Positions 1 to 6,477 of a DNA stretch of 14,364 nt are shown piece after piece. The notes below the pieces were generated by a model. The model searched no databases and was not told the origin of the DNA. It was given only the letters and a program-made list of their open reading frames with translations. Position 1 is the first letter of the stretch. Every line of letters begins with the position of its first letter. The DNA comes from Myxococcales bacterium UBA1203. GTDB taxonomy: Bacteria; Myxococcota; Myxococcia; Myxococcales; UBA5297. Made by a program: the position numbers and the translations under genes. Location of the stretch: the NCBI GenBank assembly GCA_002309695.1, contig DBXV01000011.1, positions 76,444 to 90,807 of the forward strand. Direction: 5' to 3'.

Positions 1-1010
1 ACGACTTCGGCGGCGGCACCTTTGATGTGTCCATCCTCGAGATTCGCGACGGCTCGTTTGAGGTCCTGTCTGTCGCCGGCGACACGTATCTGGGCGGCGA
101 CGACCTCGATGATCAGATTGTCCAGTGGCTGCTGCGCGATTTCCGCAAGCGCCACGGCATCGACCTCTCCGGCGACAGGAACGTCATCCTGCGGCTTCGC
201 GAGCTGGCTGAGGCGGCAAAGATTGAAGTCGGCCGCAACCGCATCGCCCGCATCCGCGATGATGTCTTCTGCCGCGATCAGAACGGCCGGGTTTTCCCGC
301 TGGACGCGACGCTGACCGAGGCCGAGTTCAACAAGATGGCCAGCGCCATCATTCAGAAGACTTTCAAGGTCTGCGACGAGGCGCTCCAGAGCGCGCACCT
401 GAATCCTTCTGAAATCGACGTGGTCATTCTGGTGGGCGGTCCGACGCGGCTTCCCGTTATCCGGCAGTCCGTCCAGCACTATTTCGGCATCGAACCGCTC
501 TCCAGCGTCGATCCGGACAAGGTCGTCAGCATCGGCGCCGCGCTTCAGGCCTACGCGCTGACCTCGCGAAATTCCGTCGGCTACCGCCTGCTCGACGTGA
601 CGCCCATCACGCTGCGCATCGGCACAGTCGGCGGGTTCACCGAGAAAATCATCGAGCGGAATACGCCCATCCCCATCGAGCAGTCGAAGACGTTCACCAC
701 GAGCCGGGACTTCCAGGAGAAGGTCAAGCTGCGCGTCTATCAGGGTGAGTCGAACCGGGTGGATGAGTGCGAGCTTTTGGGCGAGTTCGAGTTCTCCGGA
801 TTCAGGGTCGCGCCCCGGGGCGAGGTCAAAATCGAGGTGACGTTTGAGATCGACTCCGACGGCATCGTGAATGTCTCGGCACTCGAAAAGGCCACCGGAC
901 TCAAGGCGTCCACCACCATCCAGCTGTCCAGCGGACTGTCGGAGGCGGACATTGAGGCCAGCCGCAAGAACAACATGGACCTGCCCGTGGCCATGGGCGA
1001 ATCCCGCTGA
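1..1010 (+). CDS. Hsp70-family chaperone, lidless type (5' end outside the window)
   Basis: The reading frame is already open at base 3 and ends with TGA at 1008-1010, leaving about 335 visible residues. It enters at the second phosphate motif of the Hsp70 nucleotide-binding domain (DFGGGTFDVS, normally DLGGGTFD). It continues through GGDDLDDQ and the adenosine motif VGGPTRLP (near base 435) to the interdomain linker region LLDVTPITLRI (near 588). A substrate-binding beta domain follows, with NTPIP, FTTSRDFQ and VYQGES. The protein stops about 15 residues after the usual SBD-beta end (GLSEADIE), so the helical lid and C-terminal tail of DnaK are missing. The linker sequence also departs from the DnaK form LDVTPLSLGIET. 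The next gene encodes a J-domain protein, a likely partner. This is an ATP-dependent cytoplasmic chaperone by family knowledge; its substrate is unknown. The start cannot be judged. Confidence 0.93.
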   Translation, partial: DFGGGTFDVSILEIRDGSFEVLSVAGDTYLGGDDLDDQIVQWLLRDFRKRHGIDLSGDRNVILRLRELAEAAKIEVGRNRIARIRDDVFCRDQNGRVFPLDATLTEAEFNKMASAIIQKTFKVCDEALQSAHLNPSEIDVVILVGGPTRLPVIRQSVQHYFGIEPLSSVDPDKVVSIGAALQAYALTSRNSVGYRLLDVTPITLRIGTVGGFTEKIIERNTPIPIEQSKTFTTSRDFQEKVKLRVYQGESNRVDECELLGEFEFSGFRVAPRGEVKIEVTFEIDSDGIVNVSALEKATGLKASTTIQLSSGLSEADIEASRKNNMDLPVAMGESR

Positions 1011-1037
1011 ACCGGACCGGGCCGCCGAAGACAGGCC

Positions 1038-1094
1038 ATGAACAAGTGCGCCGCCGTCTCCCGCTGCATTGGGGAGGCGGCCTTTTTCTTATGA
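1038..1094 (+). CDS. Possible 18-residue leader peptide spanning the terminator hairpin
   Basis: ATG at 1038 opens an 18-codon frame (MNKCAAVSRCIGEAAFFL) that ends with TGA at 1092-1094. The frame runs through both arms and the T-tract of the terminator. Its stop overlaps an ATG at 1091 as ATGA. That second start opens a five-codon frame (MNQS, stop 1103-1105), whose stop again overlaps, as ATGA, the J-protein start at 1102. Only a weak ribosome-binding sequence (ACAGG, 3 nt away) precedes 1038. The peptide has no run of one amino acid as in classical attenuators. It may be chance; it is listed because the double ATGA linkage is unusual. Confidence 0.25.
   Translation: MNKCAAVSRCIGEAAFFL
1050..1090 (+). 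terminator. Intrinsic terminator or attenuator between the Hsp70 and J-protein genes
   Basis: The left arm GCCGC (1050-1054) plus CTCCC (1058-1062) pairs with GGGAG (1072-1076) plus GCGGC (1077-1081). That makes ten GC-rich pairs with a 3-nt bulge and an 8-nt loop (1063-1070). The run CTTTTTCTT follows at 1082-1090. It lies 40 bp after the Hsp70 stop, as a terminator should, but only 12 bp before the J-protein start. It may therefore act as an attenuator. The 3' arm contains GGGGAGG, the only strong Shine-Dalgarno-like sequence nearby. Confidence 0.7.
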
Positions 1095-1101
1095 ACCAGT
1101 C

Positions 1102-1698
1102 ATGAACGACCAGACTCCCCCGGACGGCAGCGGGCTCGACCTGCCGGACAACATCTCGCCGGAAATTCTGGCTGCCGTTGAAATCAAGGCGGCGTCTCTC
1201 GACGAGAGTGACTACTTCCAGATTCTGGAGGTCCCGACAGACGCCGATCAGCACCAGATCAAGGACGCTTACAGAGCGCTGGCCCGCGACTTCCACCCGG
1301 ACTGCTTCCGCAATTTTCCGGTTCCCGAGTTTCAGGCGCAGGCCAACAAGCTCTTTAAGCGCATCAACGAGGCCTATTTTGTCCTGAGGGACGACGCCAA
1401 GCGGGCTCAGTACGTGGCCGGCATCACGGGGCCTCAGCGCGAGAAGAAACTTCGCTGGTCAGATGAGAGCGAGGCCCAGAAGCAGGCGGCGAAGCGGCGC
1501 AATACGCTGGAGCGGATGGGAACGACGTCTCAGGGCCGCGACTGCTATCAGCTGGCGCTCCGCGCGATTGAGGGGAAGCGCTGGGCGGAGGCTGTCCGGC
1601 AGATCAAGATGGCCATCCTCTACGAGCCTCAGAATGAGTACTTCAAAGAGAAGCTGAGCGAGGTGGAGGCGGCCGCCAAAAACGGCGGCAACGGCTAG
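1102..1698 (+). CDS. J-domain (DnaJ-like) co-chaperone with TPR-like C-terminus
   Basis: The product is 198 residues. A J-domain occupies about residues 36-100 (SDYFQILEVP at its start), with the invariant HPD at 65-67 in the loop that stimulates Hsp70 ATPase. There is no Gly/Phe region or zinc-finger domain, so this is a class III J-protein, not DnaJ itself. A basic linker (105-135) leads to a helical stretch at about 145-190 (GRDCYQLALRAI, WAEAVRQIKMAI) that resembles one or two TPR units and may bind substrate. ATG 1102 is preferred to TTG 1069 because the TTG lies in the loop of the upstream terminator hairpin and the extra residues are unlike the family. No good Shine-Dalgarno precedes 1102 directly, so translation may depend on coupling. 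Its position suggests that it partners the lidless Hsp70. Confidence 0.9.
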   Translation: MNDQTPPDGSGLDLPDNISPEILAAVEIKAASLDESDYFQILEVPTDADQHQIKDAYRALARDFHPDCFRNFPVPEFQAQANKLFKRINEAYFVLRDDAKRAQYVAGITGPQREKKLRWSDESEAQKQAAKRRNTLERMGTTSQGRDCYQLALRAIEGKRWAEAVRQIKMAILYEPQNEYFKEKLSEVEAAAKNGGNG

Positions 1699-1834
1699 CG
1701 CACGGAGAATTTGATGTTTGCCGCTGAGGCGCGTCTGCCCGGTGTTCGGCGAGGGCGGGCGCAGCGGCGGGAGACGGGGAGGCGGCGCGGCAGCCAGCTC
1801 CTCGCTTGTTCTGGAACGAGAGGAGCGGTTCGTC

Positions 1835-2161
1835 ATGAGCACGTCCGACACGGCGCCCCGAAAGCCCAGGGGAACGGTCAGCATCGATGCCGCGTCCTGC
1901 AAGGGATGCGGCTTCTGCATCGAGTTTTGCCCGAGACACGCGCTGGGCTTCGGCAGGGGCTTCAACGTCAAGGGCTACCACACGCCGACGCTGGTCCATC
2001 CCGAGGCGTGCATTGGCTGCAATCTCTGCGGCCTTTACTGCCCCGACTTCGCCATCTTCGGACATCCGCTGGAGCAGCAGGCAGATTCGGCGGCCGGTGA
2101 AGGGGAAGACGCCGACTCGGCGGTGCCCAGAAGCGAAATGGACGGGAGGTCATCGCCATGA
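1835..2161 (+). CDS. korD: 2-oxoacid:ferredoxin oxidoreductase, delta (2x[4Fe-4S] ferredoxin) subunit
   Basis: The product is 108 residues, with two bacterial ferredoxin motifs: Cys22-25-28 with Cys32 (CKGCGFCIEFCP) and Cys59-62-65 with Cys69 (CIGCNLCGLYCP). Each should hold one [4Fe-4S] cluster and pass electrons from the catalytic subunits to soluble ferredoxin. The acidic tail after residue 80 is probably disordered. The frame stays open upstream to 1718, but ATG 1835 has a clear AGGAG 9 nt before it and gives the normal family N-terminus. The stop overlaps the alpha-subunit start as ATGA (2158-2161), which implies translational coupling. It is the first gene of a delta-alpha-beta-gamma operon. 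The symbol is tentative because the substrate (2-oxoglutarate, branched 2-oxoacid or other) cannot be read from this subunit. Confidence 0.9.
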   Translation: MSTSDTAPRKPRGTVSIDAASCKGCGFCIEFCPRHALGFGRGFNVKGYHTPTLVHPEACIGCNLCGLYCPDFAIFGHPLEQQADSAAGEGEDADSAVPRSEMDGRSSP

Positions 2162-3327
2162 GCGCATCCGTTTCGGACAAGGGACTTCTCAGCGGCCGCC
2201 TGTTCATCGACGGCGACCATGCCTGCGCCGAGGGCGCCATTGCCGCGGGCTGCCGCTTTGCCGCCGGCTATCCCATCACCCCATCCACCGAGATTGTGGA
2301 GAGGCTGGCGCTTCGCTTCCCTCTGGTGGGCGGCACCTTCATTCAGATGGAGGACGAGCTGGCCGCTTCCATCACGGCCATCGGCGCGGCCTGGGGCGGG
2401 ACAAAATCGCTCTGCGTCACCAGCGGCCCTGGCTTTTCGCTGATGATGGAAAACCTAGGCTATGCCGCCATGACGGAGACACCCATCGTCTTTGTGGATG
2501 TCCAGCGCGGCGGTCCCTCGACGGGGCTTCCCACGCTGCCGGCGCAGGCCGACATGATGCAGGTCCGCTGGGGCAGCCACGGAGATTTCCGCGTCATTGC
2601 CCTCTGTCCGTCATCGCCTCAGGAATGCTTCGACATGACCATTGAGGCTTTCAGGCTGGCCGAGCGCTATCGGACGCCGGTGGTGCTGATGATGGACGAG
2701 GTGGTGGGGCACATGACGGAGCGGGTCGTGATTCCGCCGCCCGAAGAGATTTCGCAGGAGCCCCGCCGCATCACCCGTCGGCCGCCGGAAGATTTCCGCC
2801 TGTTTGAGCCGCGGGATGACCTCGTTCCGGACATGTGTCCGCTGGGGAAGGGCTACAACATTCACGTCACCGGCCTCACGCATGACGAGCGCGGCTATCC
2901 CGTCCTCAACGTCGCGTCTCAGGACAGCCTGATTCGGCGGCTGAAGGACAAGCTCCTCTGCAATGCCGGGGACATCGTTCGCTGGGAGGCCAGAGATCTG
3001 GAGGACGCGGAAATTGCTGTCCTCTCCTATGGAATCACCTCGCGCATTGCTCAGCGGGCTGTGGAGATGGCGCGGGCCGAGGGGCTTTGCGCGGGGAGTT
3101 TTCGGCTGCTCACCGCGTGGCCATTCCCCGAGGAAGCGGTGCGGGCTCTGGCCGGGAAGGTGAAGGCCATCGTCGTTCCCGAGCTGAACCTCGGACAGAT
3201 GGTCATCGAGGCGGAGCGGGCTGCAGCCGGACGCTGCGCCGTTGTCTCCGTGGACCACGCGGGCGGGGCAGTTCATTCGCCGGAAGTCATTTTGGACGCG
3301 ATGCGCGCGGCCGCCGGGCGCCGCTGA
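2158..3327 (+). CDS. korA: 2-oxoacid:ferredoxin oxidoreductase, alpha subunit
   Basis: The product is 389 residues, a usual length for a separate KorA/VorB-type alpha subunit. The N-terminal pyrimidine-binding domain carries YPITPST at 38-44, and the EDE-type acidic patch of that domain is at 65-67. RGGPSTGLPT follows at 117-126; both sequence motifs are hallmarks of the family. A C-terminal transketolase-like domain covers about 250-385 (AVLSYGITSRIA, PELNLGQM). With beta it forms the thiamine-diphosphate site that decarboxylates a 2-oxoacid to acyl-CoA and reduces ferredoxin, or runs in reverse in CO2-fixing anaerobes. GGGAGG lies 8 nt before the ATG, and the start overlaps the korD stop. 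The overall pattern is closest to 2-oxoglutarate enzymes, so the name is probable, not proven. Confidence 0.92.
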   Translation: MSASVSDKGLLSGRLFIDGDHACAEGAIAAGCRFAAGYPITPSTEIVERLALRFPLVGGTFIQMEDELAASITAIGAAWGGTKSLCVTSGPGFSLMMENLGYAAMTETPIVFVDVQRGGPSTGLPTLPAQADMMQVRWGSHGDFRVIALCPSSPQECFDMTIEAFRLAERYRTPVVLMMDEVVGHMTERVVIPPPEEISQEPRRITRRPPEDFRLFEPRDDLVPDMCPLGKGYNIHVTGLTHDERGYPVLNVASQDSLIRRLKDKLLCNAGDIVRWEARDLEDAEIAVLSYGITSRIAQRAVEMARAEGLCAGSFRLLTAWPFPEEAVRALAGKVKAIVVPELNLGQMVIEAERAAAGRCAVVSVDHAGGAVHSPEVILDAMRAAAGRR

Positions 3328-3344
3328 GGGCAGGAGAGACGACC

Positions 3345-4235
3345 ATGAGTTCCCAATGTGAAAACCCGGTGAAGAAATTTCTGCGGACAGACCGCATGCC
3401 GTCCATCTGGTGCCCGGGCTGCGGCATCGGCACCTCGGTCAACTGCTTCGTGCGGGCTCTGATGGACAGCGGCATGGACCCTTCCGGCATGGCCATCGTC
3501 AGCGGCATCGGCTGCACGGGCCGCGTGGCGGGCTACCTGAATCTGGATTCGTTCCACACCACTCACGGCCGGGCGCTGCCTTTCGCGACGGGACTCAAGC
3601 TGGCGAATCCCGAGCTCAACGTCGTCGTCTATTCGGGCGACGGCGACCTGACGGCCATCGGCGGCAACCACTTCATTCATGCGGCGCGGCGCAACATGGA
3701 CCTGCTCTGCATCTGCGTGAACAACCTGACCTACGGCATGACCGGCGGGCAGGTGACGCCCACGACGCCCACGCCGGCAATCGCCTCGACCACGCCCTAC
3801 GGCGCCTACGAGCCGACCTTTAATCTGCCGCACCTCGCCGCCTCTTCCGGGGCGTCCTTCGTGGCCCGCTGGACCGTTTTTCACGTCCGTCAGCTGACGC
3901 GGACCATCGAGGAAGCGCTGGGAAGGAAGGGCTTCCGCTTCATCGAAATCATCTCGCCGTGCCCGACACTCTTTCTGCGCCGCAACCGGCTGGGCGATTC
4001 GGTGGACGAGATGCGCTTCTACCGGGACAACAGCGAGATCCGGAACCAGTGCGACACGCGGGAAACGGAGATTGCCTATCGGGGCAAAATCGTCGTGGGC
4101 AAGTTCGTGGACAGGACGCGGCCCACCTGGCGCGAGGCGCACGCGGCGCGCCATACCGAGGCACTGGGAGCCCGCTTCATTCAGTGGGTCGGACCTGAAG
4201 ACGACCTGCGCGCTCCGGACGAGGGCATGGCGTAG
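3345..4235 (+). CDS. korB: 2-oxoacid:ferredoxin oxidoreductase, beta (ThDP-binding) subunit
   Basis: The product is 296 residues. CPGCG (23-27), Cys57 in GIGCTGR and Cys206 in SPCPT supply the four cysteines expected for the [4Fe-4S] cluster next to thiamine. The ThDP/Mg motif is SGDGD at 97-101, followed about 25 residues later by NN (126-127); YGMTGGQ follows at 130-136. All signature residues are present, so the subunit should be active. ATG 3345 has AGGAG 8 nt upstream and lies 17 nt after the alpha stop. The frame is open further upstream (from 3087), but that part overlaps alpha. A 79-bp gap without a visible terminator separates it from the gamma gene, so cotranscription is likely. Confidence 0.93.
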   Translation: MSSQCENPVKKFLRTDRMPSIWCPGCGIGTSVNCFVRALMDSGMDPSGMAIVSGIGCTGRVAGYLNLDSFHTTHGRALPFATGLKLANPELNVVVYSGDGDLTAIGGNHFIHAARRNMDLLCICVNNLTYGMTGGQVTPTTPTPAIASTTPYGAYEPTFNLPHLAASSGASFVARWTVFHVRQLTRTIEEALGRKGFRFIEIISPCPTLFLRRNRLGDSVDEMRFYRDNSEIRNQCDTRETEIAYRGKIVVGKFVDRTRPTWREAHAARHTEALGARFIQWVGPEDDLRAPDEGMA

Positions 4236-4314
4236 TCGAAGAAGGAAACGCGCGTCCGGGATGGCGGTCTGACGAGGGAGCGGACGGCCGACAGGAACGG
4301 CATCGGAGGCTTTG

Positions 4315-4875
4315 ATGGCATCCAGGGAGATTAAAATCGGCGGGCTCGGCGGCCAGGGCGTCATCATGGCCGGGATGATTATCGGCAGGGCCGCATCGCT
4401 GCATGACGACAAATACGCGACGCTGATTCAGGCGTTCGGCCCCGAGGCGAGAGGAGCGGCCTGCAATGCCCAGGTGCTCATCGACGACACGCCCATCCTC
4501 TATCCCTACGTGCGCTCGCCCGAGTTTCTGGTGACGCTCTCGCAGGATGCCTTCCGCCTGTTTTCGCCGGAGCTCCGGGACGGCGGCGTGCTCCTGTTTG
4601 ACGAGGACATGGTGGACCCCGCCGGCCTTCGTCCCGGTCTGCGGAAGTTTGGCGTGCCGGCGACTCGATTTGCCGAGAGCCTGGGCCGGAAGCAGGTGCT
4701 GAATCTGATTGTGGTTGGCTTTTTCACAGCCATCACCGGACTCATCAGCGAAGCGGCGGCCCGCAAGGCCGTGGCGGAGACGGTTCCCCCCAGCACGCTT
4801 GCTCTGAACACCAGAGCTTTTGAGATGGGTCTGGCGCACGGGCGGCAGCTTCTGTCCGAGCGCGGCGGCTTCTGA
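4315..4875 (+). CDS. korC: 2-oxoacid:ferredoxin oxidoreductase, gamma subunit
   Basis: The product is 186 residues and matches the stand-alone gamma subunits of KorC/VorC type. The N-terminus has GGLGGQGV at 9-16, and the characteristic GPEARGAACNAQV follows at about 43-55. The gamma domain binds the CoA side of the substrate in related enzymes. ATG 4315 is chosen over the adjacent TTG 4312 because GGAGG (4305-4309) then sits 5 nt away instead of 2. It is the last gene of the operon; a candidate terminator hairpin begins over its stop codon. Confidence 0.9.
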   Translation: MASREIKIGGLGGQGVIMAGMIIGRAASLHDDKYATLIQAFGPEARGAACNAQVLIDDTPILYPYVRSPEFLVTLSQDAFRLFSPELRDGGVLLFDEDMVDPAGLRPGLRKFGVPATRFAESLGRKQVLNLIVVGFFTAITGLISEAAARKAVAETVPPSTLALNTRAFEMGLAHGRQLLSERGGF

Positions 4876-4896
4876 GGGAAGAGCTCCAGATTTTTT
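4871..4896 (+). terminator. Candidate intrinsic terminator of the 2-oxoacid oxidoreductase operon
   Basis: TCTG (4871-4874) and GGG (4876-4878) pair with CTCCAGA (4884-4890), leaving A4875 bulged and one G-U pair. The loop is AAGAG, and TTTTTT follows directly at 4891-4896. The stem is only seven pairs, so efficiency may be modest. It overlaps the korC stop and leaves only about 20 bp before the guanidine aptamer. The exporter must therefore be transcribed by readthrough or from a promoter overlapping this hairpin; no convincing -35/-10 pair was seen. Confidence 0.5.
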
Positions 4897-4917
4897 GCAT
4901 CACCGCGCCAAGGGAGG

Positions 4918-4960
4918 CCCCGACGAGACGCGCCGTACCGGGTGAAGACAAGACGACGCC
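4918..4960 (+). ncRNA. Guanidine-III (ykkC-III) riboswitch aptamer
   Basis: The segment follows the remembered consensus of the small H-type pseudoknot aptamer: ACGAG (4923-4927), GCGCCGTACC (4930-4939), CGGGT (4939-4943) and GACAAGACG (4947-4955) appear in order with near-consensus spacing. P1 is CCCG 4919-4922 with CGGG 4939-4942. P2 is GCGCCGT 4930-4936 with ACGACGC 4953-4959, six pairs with one C-A mismatch (C4933/A4956) where the consensus has C-G. It lies 30 bases before a SugE/Gdx gene, the classical target of this class. The recognition comes from memory of the family; a covariance-model search would settle it. Confidence 0.9.
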
Positions 4961-4987
4961 CTTTCATCCACTGTCTGAAGGAGCGTC
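4955..4987 (+). promoter_or_regulatory. Anti-Shine-Dalgarno hairpin: riboswitch expression platform
   Basis: Bases 4955-4965 can pair with 4977-4987: GACGC with GCGTC, then CTTTC with GAAGG (one G-U), with a single C-A mismatch between the blocks and an 11-nt loop. The 3' strand covers the whole ribosome-binding sequence AAGGAG (4978-4983) of the exporter. The 5' strand takes five bases (4955-4959) of the 3' strand of aptamer P2, so the two folds exclude each other. Inferred behaviour: ligand-bound P2 frees the ribosome site, giving a translational ON switch. Confidence 0.65.
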
Positions 4988-4989
4988 CC

Positions 4990-5316
4990 ATGAGTACAGC
5001 CTGGTTCACCCTGTTTGCCGCCGGAGTCTTTGAAATCTGCTGGGCCATCGGCCTGAAGTTTTCCGAGGGCTTCACGAAACTGCTTCCCTCGATTCTTACC
5101 GTCATCACCTACGCGGCCAGCGTCTGGCTTCTGGGGAGGGCATCCAGAACGCTTCCCATCGGGACGGCTTACGCGGTGTGGACGGGCATTGGAGCAACGG
5201 GCACGGCGGTTCTGGGCATCGTTCTTTTCAGGGAATCCATGAATCCCGCCCGGCTCTTTTTTCTGGTGCTGCTGGTGACGGCCATCGTCGGCTTGAAGTT
5301 CACGGCCAAAAACTGA
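4990..5316 (+). CDS. gdx: SugE/Gdx guanidinium exporter (small multidrug resistance family)
   Basis: The product is 108 residues, the normal SMR length, with four hydrophobic helices (about 3-21, 31-49, 57-79 and 86-104). The key membrane glutamate is Glu15 in FEICWAIGLK. GTAYAVWTGIGATGTAVLGI (58-77) is the Gdx-type third helix. By family knowledge it works as a dual-topology dimer in the inner membrane and exchanges guanidinium for protons. ATG 4990 has AAGGAG 6 nt upstream. A GTG in the same frame at 4942 is rejected because it lies inside the aptamer. Control by the guanidine-III riboswitch directly upstream strongly supports guanidinium as substrate over quaternary ammonium compounds. The next gene starts 39 bp later without a terminator between them. 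Confidence 0.93.
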   Translation: MSTAWFTLFAAGVFEICWAIGLKFSEGFTKLLPSILTVITYAASVWLLGRASRTLPIGTAYAVWTGIGATGTAVLGIVLFRESMNPARLFFLVLLVTAIVGLKFTAKN

Positions 5317-5355
5317 CGGCGGCACCAGCCAAATTGAGCCAGAGGTCATCGCCAC

Positions 5356-6306
5356 ATGAAAAAGACGCTCGTCATTCCTGCCGACGCGGCCCCGGGGCGC
5401 CTAGACAAGTATCTCGGTCAGGAGCTGGACCTTTCCCGCGCCCGCCTGAAAACCCTCTTCGACGAGGGAAAGGTGCGGCAGGACGGGCATCGGGCGTCCA
5501 AGGGAGAGGCGCTCATTCCCGGGGCTTCTGTCGAGGTGGAGCTGCCCGACGGGACGTCGGAGCTGACGGCGGATGCCGGCTGTCCTCTGAGCGTTCTGTA
5601 CGAGGACGACTGGATTCTCGCTCTGGACAAGCCCGCGGGTGTGCCCGTCCACCCGCTGTCTTTTTCTGACACGGGGACGCTGGCGCAGGCGCTGATTGCC
5701 CGTTTTCCCGAATGCGCCGCGGCCAGTCCGGACGCGCCTCTGGAATGCGGCATTGCTCACCGGCTCGACACGGAGACGAGCGGCGTTGTTCTGGCGGGGC
5801 GGACGCCCGAGGCCTATCGCCGCCTGCGGGAGATGTTTTCCGGCGGCGCTGTCGAGAAGCACTACACGGCGCTGACGGGAGGTCTGCCCGGGCCCGAGGG
5901 CGAGCTGCGGATTCCTGTGGCCCATCACCCGTCGGACCCGAAGCGGATGGTGGCCTGCGCCGATGAGTCGGCCGCTTTGGCGATGAAGGCCCGGCCCGCT
6001 GTCACCCGCTGGAAGGCTAAGGCGTGGCTCGGGGATTTCGCTCTTCTCGACGTGGAGATTCCCACGGGGGTCCGCCATCAGATTCGCGTCCATCTGGCGG
6101 CCATGGGCGCTCCTATCGCGGGGGACGCGCTCTATGGCGGGGACATGCTTCCCGGACTTGCCCGCCAGTTTCTGCACGCGTCCAAGGCGGCTTTTGCTCA
6201 TCCCCGGAAGGTCGTTCGGGTGGAGGTGACGTCTCCTCTGCCCGAGGATTTGCGGCGCGTTCTGGAAGAACTGCCGGGCGGCCGCGCCCTGGCTGGAAGT
6301 TTGTGA
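5356..6306 (+). CDS. RluA-family 23S rRNA/tRNA pseudouridine synthase
   Basis: The product is 316 residues. An N-terminal S4-like RNA-binding domain (about 13-65: GRLDKYLGQE, SRARLKTLF) is followed by the synthase domain. The catalytic motif is HRLDTETSG (135-143), with Asp138 as the nucleophile. The family's DKPAGVPVHP (91-100) and GVRHQIRVHLAAMG near residue 240 are also present. It isomerises uridine to pseudouridine in structured RNA. The S4 domain points to an RluC/RluD-type enzyme, but the exact target position cannot be assigned, so no symbol is given. The Shine-Dalgarno is weak (AGAGG, about 10 nt). It lies 39 bp after the guanidinium exporter and may share its transcript. Confidence 0.92.
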   Translation: MKKTLVIPADAAPGRLDKYLGQELDLSRARLKTLFDEGKVRQDGHRASKGEALIPGASVEVELPDGTSELTADAGCPLSVLYEDDWILALDKPAGVPVHPLSFSDTGTLAQALIARFPECAAASPDAPLECGIAHRLDTETSGVVLAGRTPEAYRRLREMFSGGAVEKHYTALTGGLPGPEGELRIPVAHHPSDPKRMVACADESAALAMKARPAVTRWKAKAWLGDFALLDVEIPTGVRHQIRVHLAAMGAPIAGDALYGGDMLPGLARQFLHASKAAFAHPRKVVRVEVTSPLPEDLRRVLEELPGGRALAGSL

Positions 6307-6316
6307 GCGGCAAGCG

Positions 6317-6335
6317 TTTTTTTTGGGGGGGGGGG
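6317..6335. repeat. T8-G11 homopolymer tract
   Basis: Eight T (6317-6324) are followed directly by eleven G (6325-6335), beginning 11 bp after the pseudouridine synthase stop and about 143 bp before rpoZ. The T run has no convincing GC stem in front of it, so it is not called a terminator. A G11 run is prone to slippage in vivo and to length errors in sequencing. Confidence 0.9.
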
Positions 6336-6477
6336 ACCTCTGCGGCAGCCGCCTGCGCGGGGCTGTGGAAAACGTCCGGAAACACCCAAAAGGGAAATTG
6401 CTTTGAATGGGCGGCTCGACTAGAGGGCGCGTCCTTTTTTTCGGGGGAAACTATCTGCATCACAGAGAGGTATCCGC

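Noticed and set aside
1718..1834. N-terminal extension of the ferredoxin subunit
   Set aside because: The extra residues are Gly/Ala/Arg low-complexity sequence, and ATG 1835 has a proper AGGAG and the normal family start.
3273..4412. A 379-codon minus-strand frame opposite the beta subunit, and a similar 345-codon frame at 12384-13421 opposite the HscA-type gene
   Set aside because: Both are mirror frames of well-supported genes, have no family motif, and have the His/Arg/Ala bias expected of antisense reading.
4942..4989. Upstream GTG extension of the guanidinium exporter
   Set aside because: It lies inside the riboswitch aptamer, lacks a ribosome site, and would add a basic 16-residue leader not found in SMR proteins.
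6364..6372. DnaA-box-like TGTGGAAAA upstream of rpoZ
   Set aside because: It is a single copy fitting a loose consensus, with no further boxes, AT-rich unwinding region or origin-associated genes nearby.
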